Shown here piece after piece: positions 63,867-64,000 of a stretch of DNA of 64,000 nt. Positions within the stretch are counted from its first letter, which is position 1; each line of letters begins with the position of its first letter. The notes beneath the pieces are model-generated. The model saw only the letters and a list, made by a program, of their open reading frames with translations. It was not told where the DNA came from and did no database searches. The position numbers were made by a program, and so were the translations under genes. The DNA is from Climacteris rufus. Lineage: Eukaryota > Chordata > Aves > Passeriformes > Climacteridae. The DNA is taken from assembly GCA_013398175.1 (NCBI GenBank), contig VZRZ01007869.1, forward strand, positions 497,924 to 561,923. The letters run 5' to 3'.

Positions 63867-64000
63867 TTTTTTTCGACCGTGATTACACTGCGGGGGAAAG
63901 TCATCTGCTATTAGTTTCTGGTTCTATTTATGGTTGTTATTATTGTTACTACTTGTTTATAAATACTAGTAAAGAACTGTAATTCCTTTTCCCGTATCTT

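Noticed and set aside
1..64000. CRISPR arrays, operons, riboswitches, origins or other prokaryotic features
   Set aside because: The repeats, composition and lack of coding density are those of a vertebrate nuclear genome. No regularly spaced repeats were seen.

Overview
This window is nuclear DNA from a vertebrate, most likely a bird and probably from the Neoaves. It is AT-rich, CpG-poor and has no credible protein-coding gene. The evidence for a bird is CR1 LINE copies in both orientations, the sauropsid form of the ancient MIR SINE, and several solo LTRs of families I recall as common in bird genomes. All longer reading frames either fall inside repeats or look like chance. There is nothing bacterial or viral here beyond endogenous retroviral LTR relics: no operon, CRISPR array, rRNA or recognisable tRNA.

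Layout. 1-3.9 kb is unique AT-rich sequence. 3.9-5.8 kb holds an inverted repeat, a possible antisense LTR fragment and a 1.16 kb minus-strand CR1 with decayed reverse transcriptase. A plus-strand MIR lies at 6.3 kb. 11.3-13.35 kb is a repeat cluster: a minus-strand LTR of about 1 kb is split by a 315-bp plus-strand LTR with a 6-bp target duplication (TCAGGG), and a plus-strand CR1 3' end lies about 40 bp further on. 13.4-25.7 kb is mostly unique. Two solo LTRs of one family, both on the minus strand and both with perfect 5-bp target duplications, lie at 25.7-26.3 kb (AAAAG) and 43.5-44.0 kb (CTGTT). Between them are a short assembly gap flanked by near-duplicate sequence, two small CR1 tails and two stretches resembling conserved non-coding DNA. 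Two further MIR copies lie at 50.7 and 61.6 kb.

The right edge changes character. There is a consensus TATA box at 63195, then a CpG-enriched stretch with strong splice-donor matches, interrupted by a 146-bp run of N. This is the best candidate in the window for a gene start (plus strand). The rest is then probably upstream regulatory or intergenic DNA. I found no convincing undescribed biological system. The strongest observations are the nested, datable LTR insertions, the repeated sequence around the first gap, the promoter-like right edge and a near-perfect RFX X-box inside a conserved-looking block.
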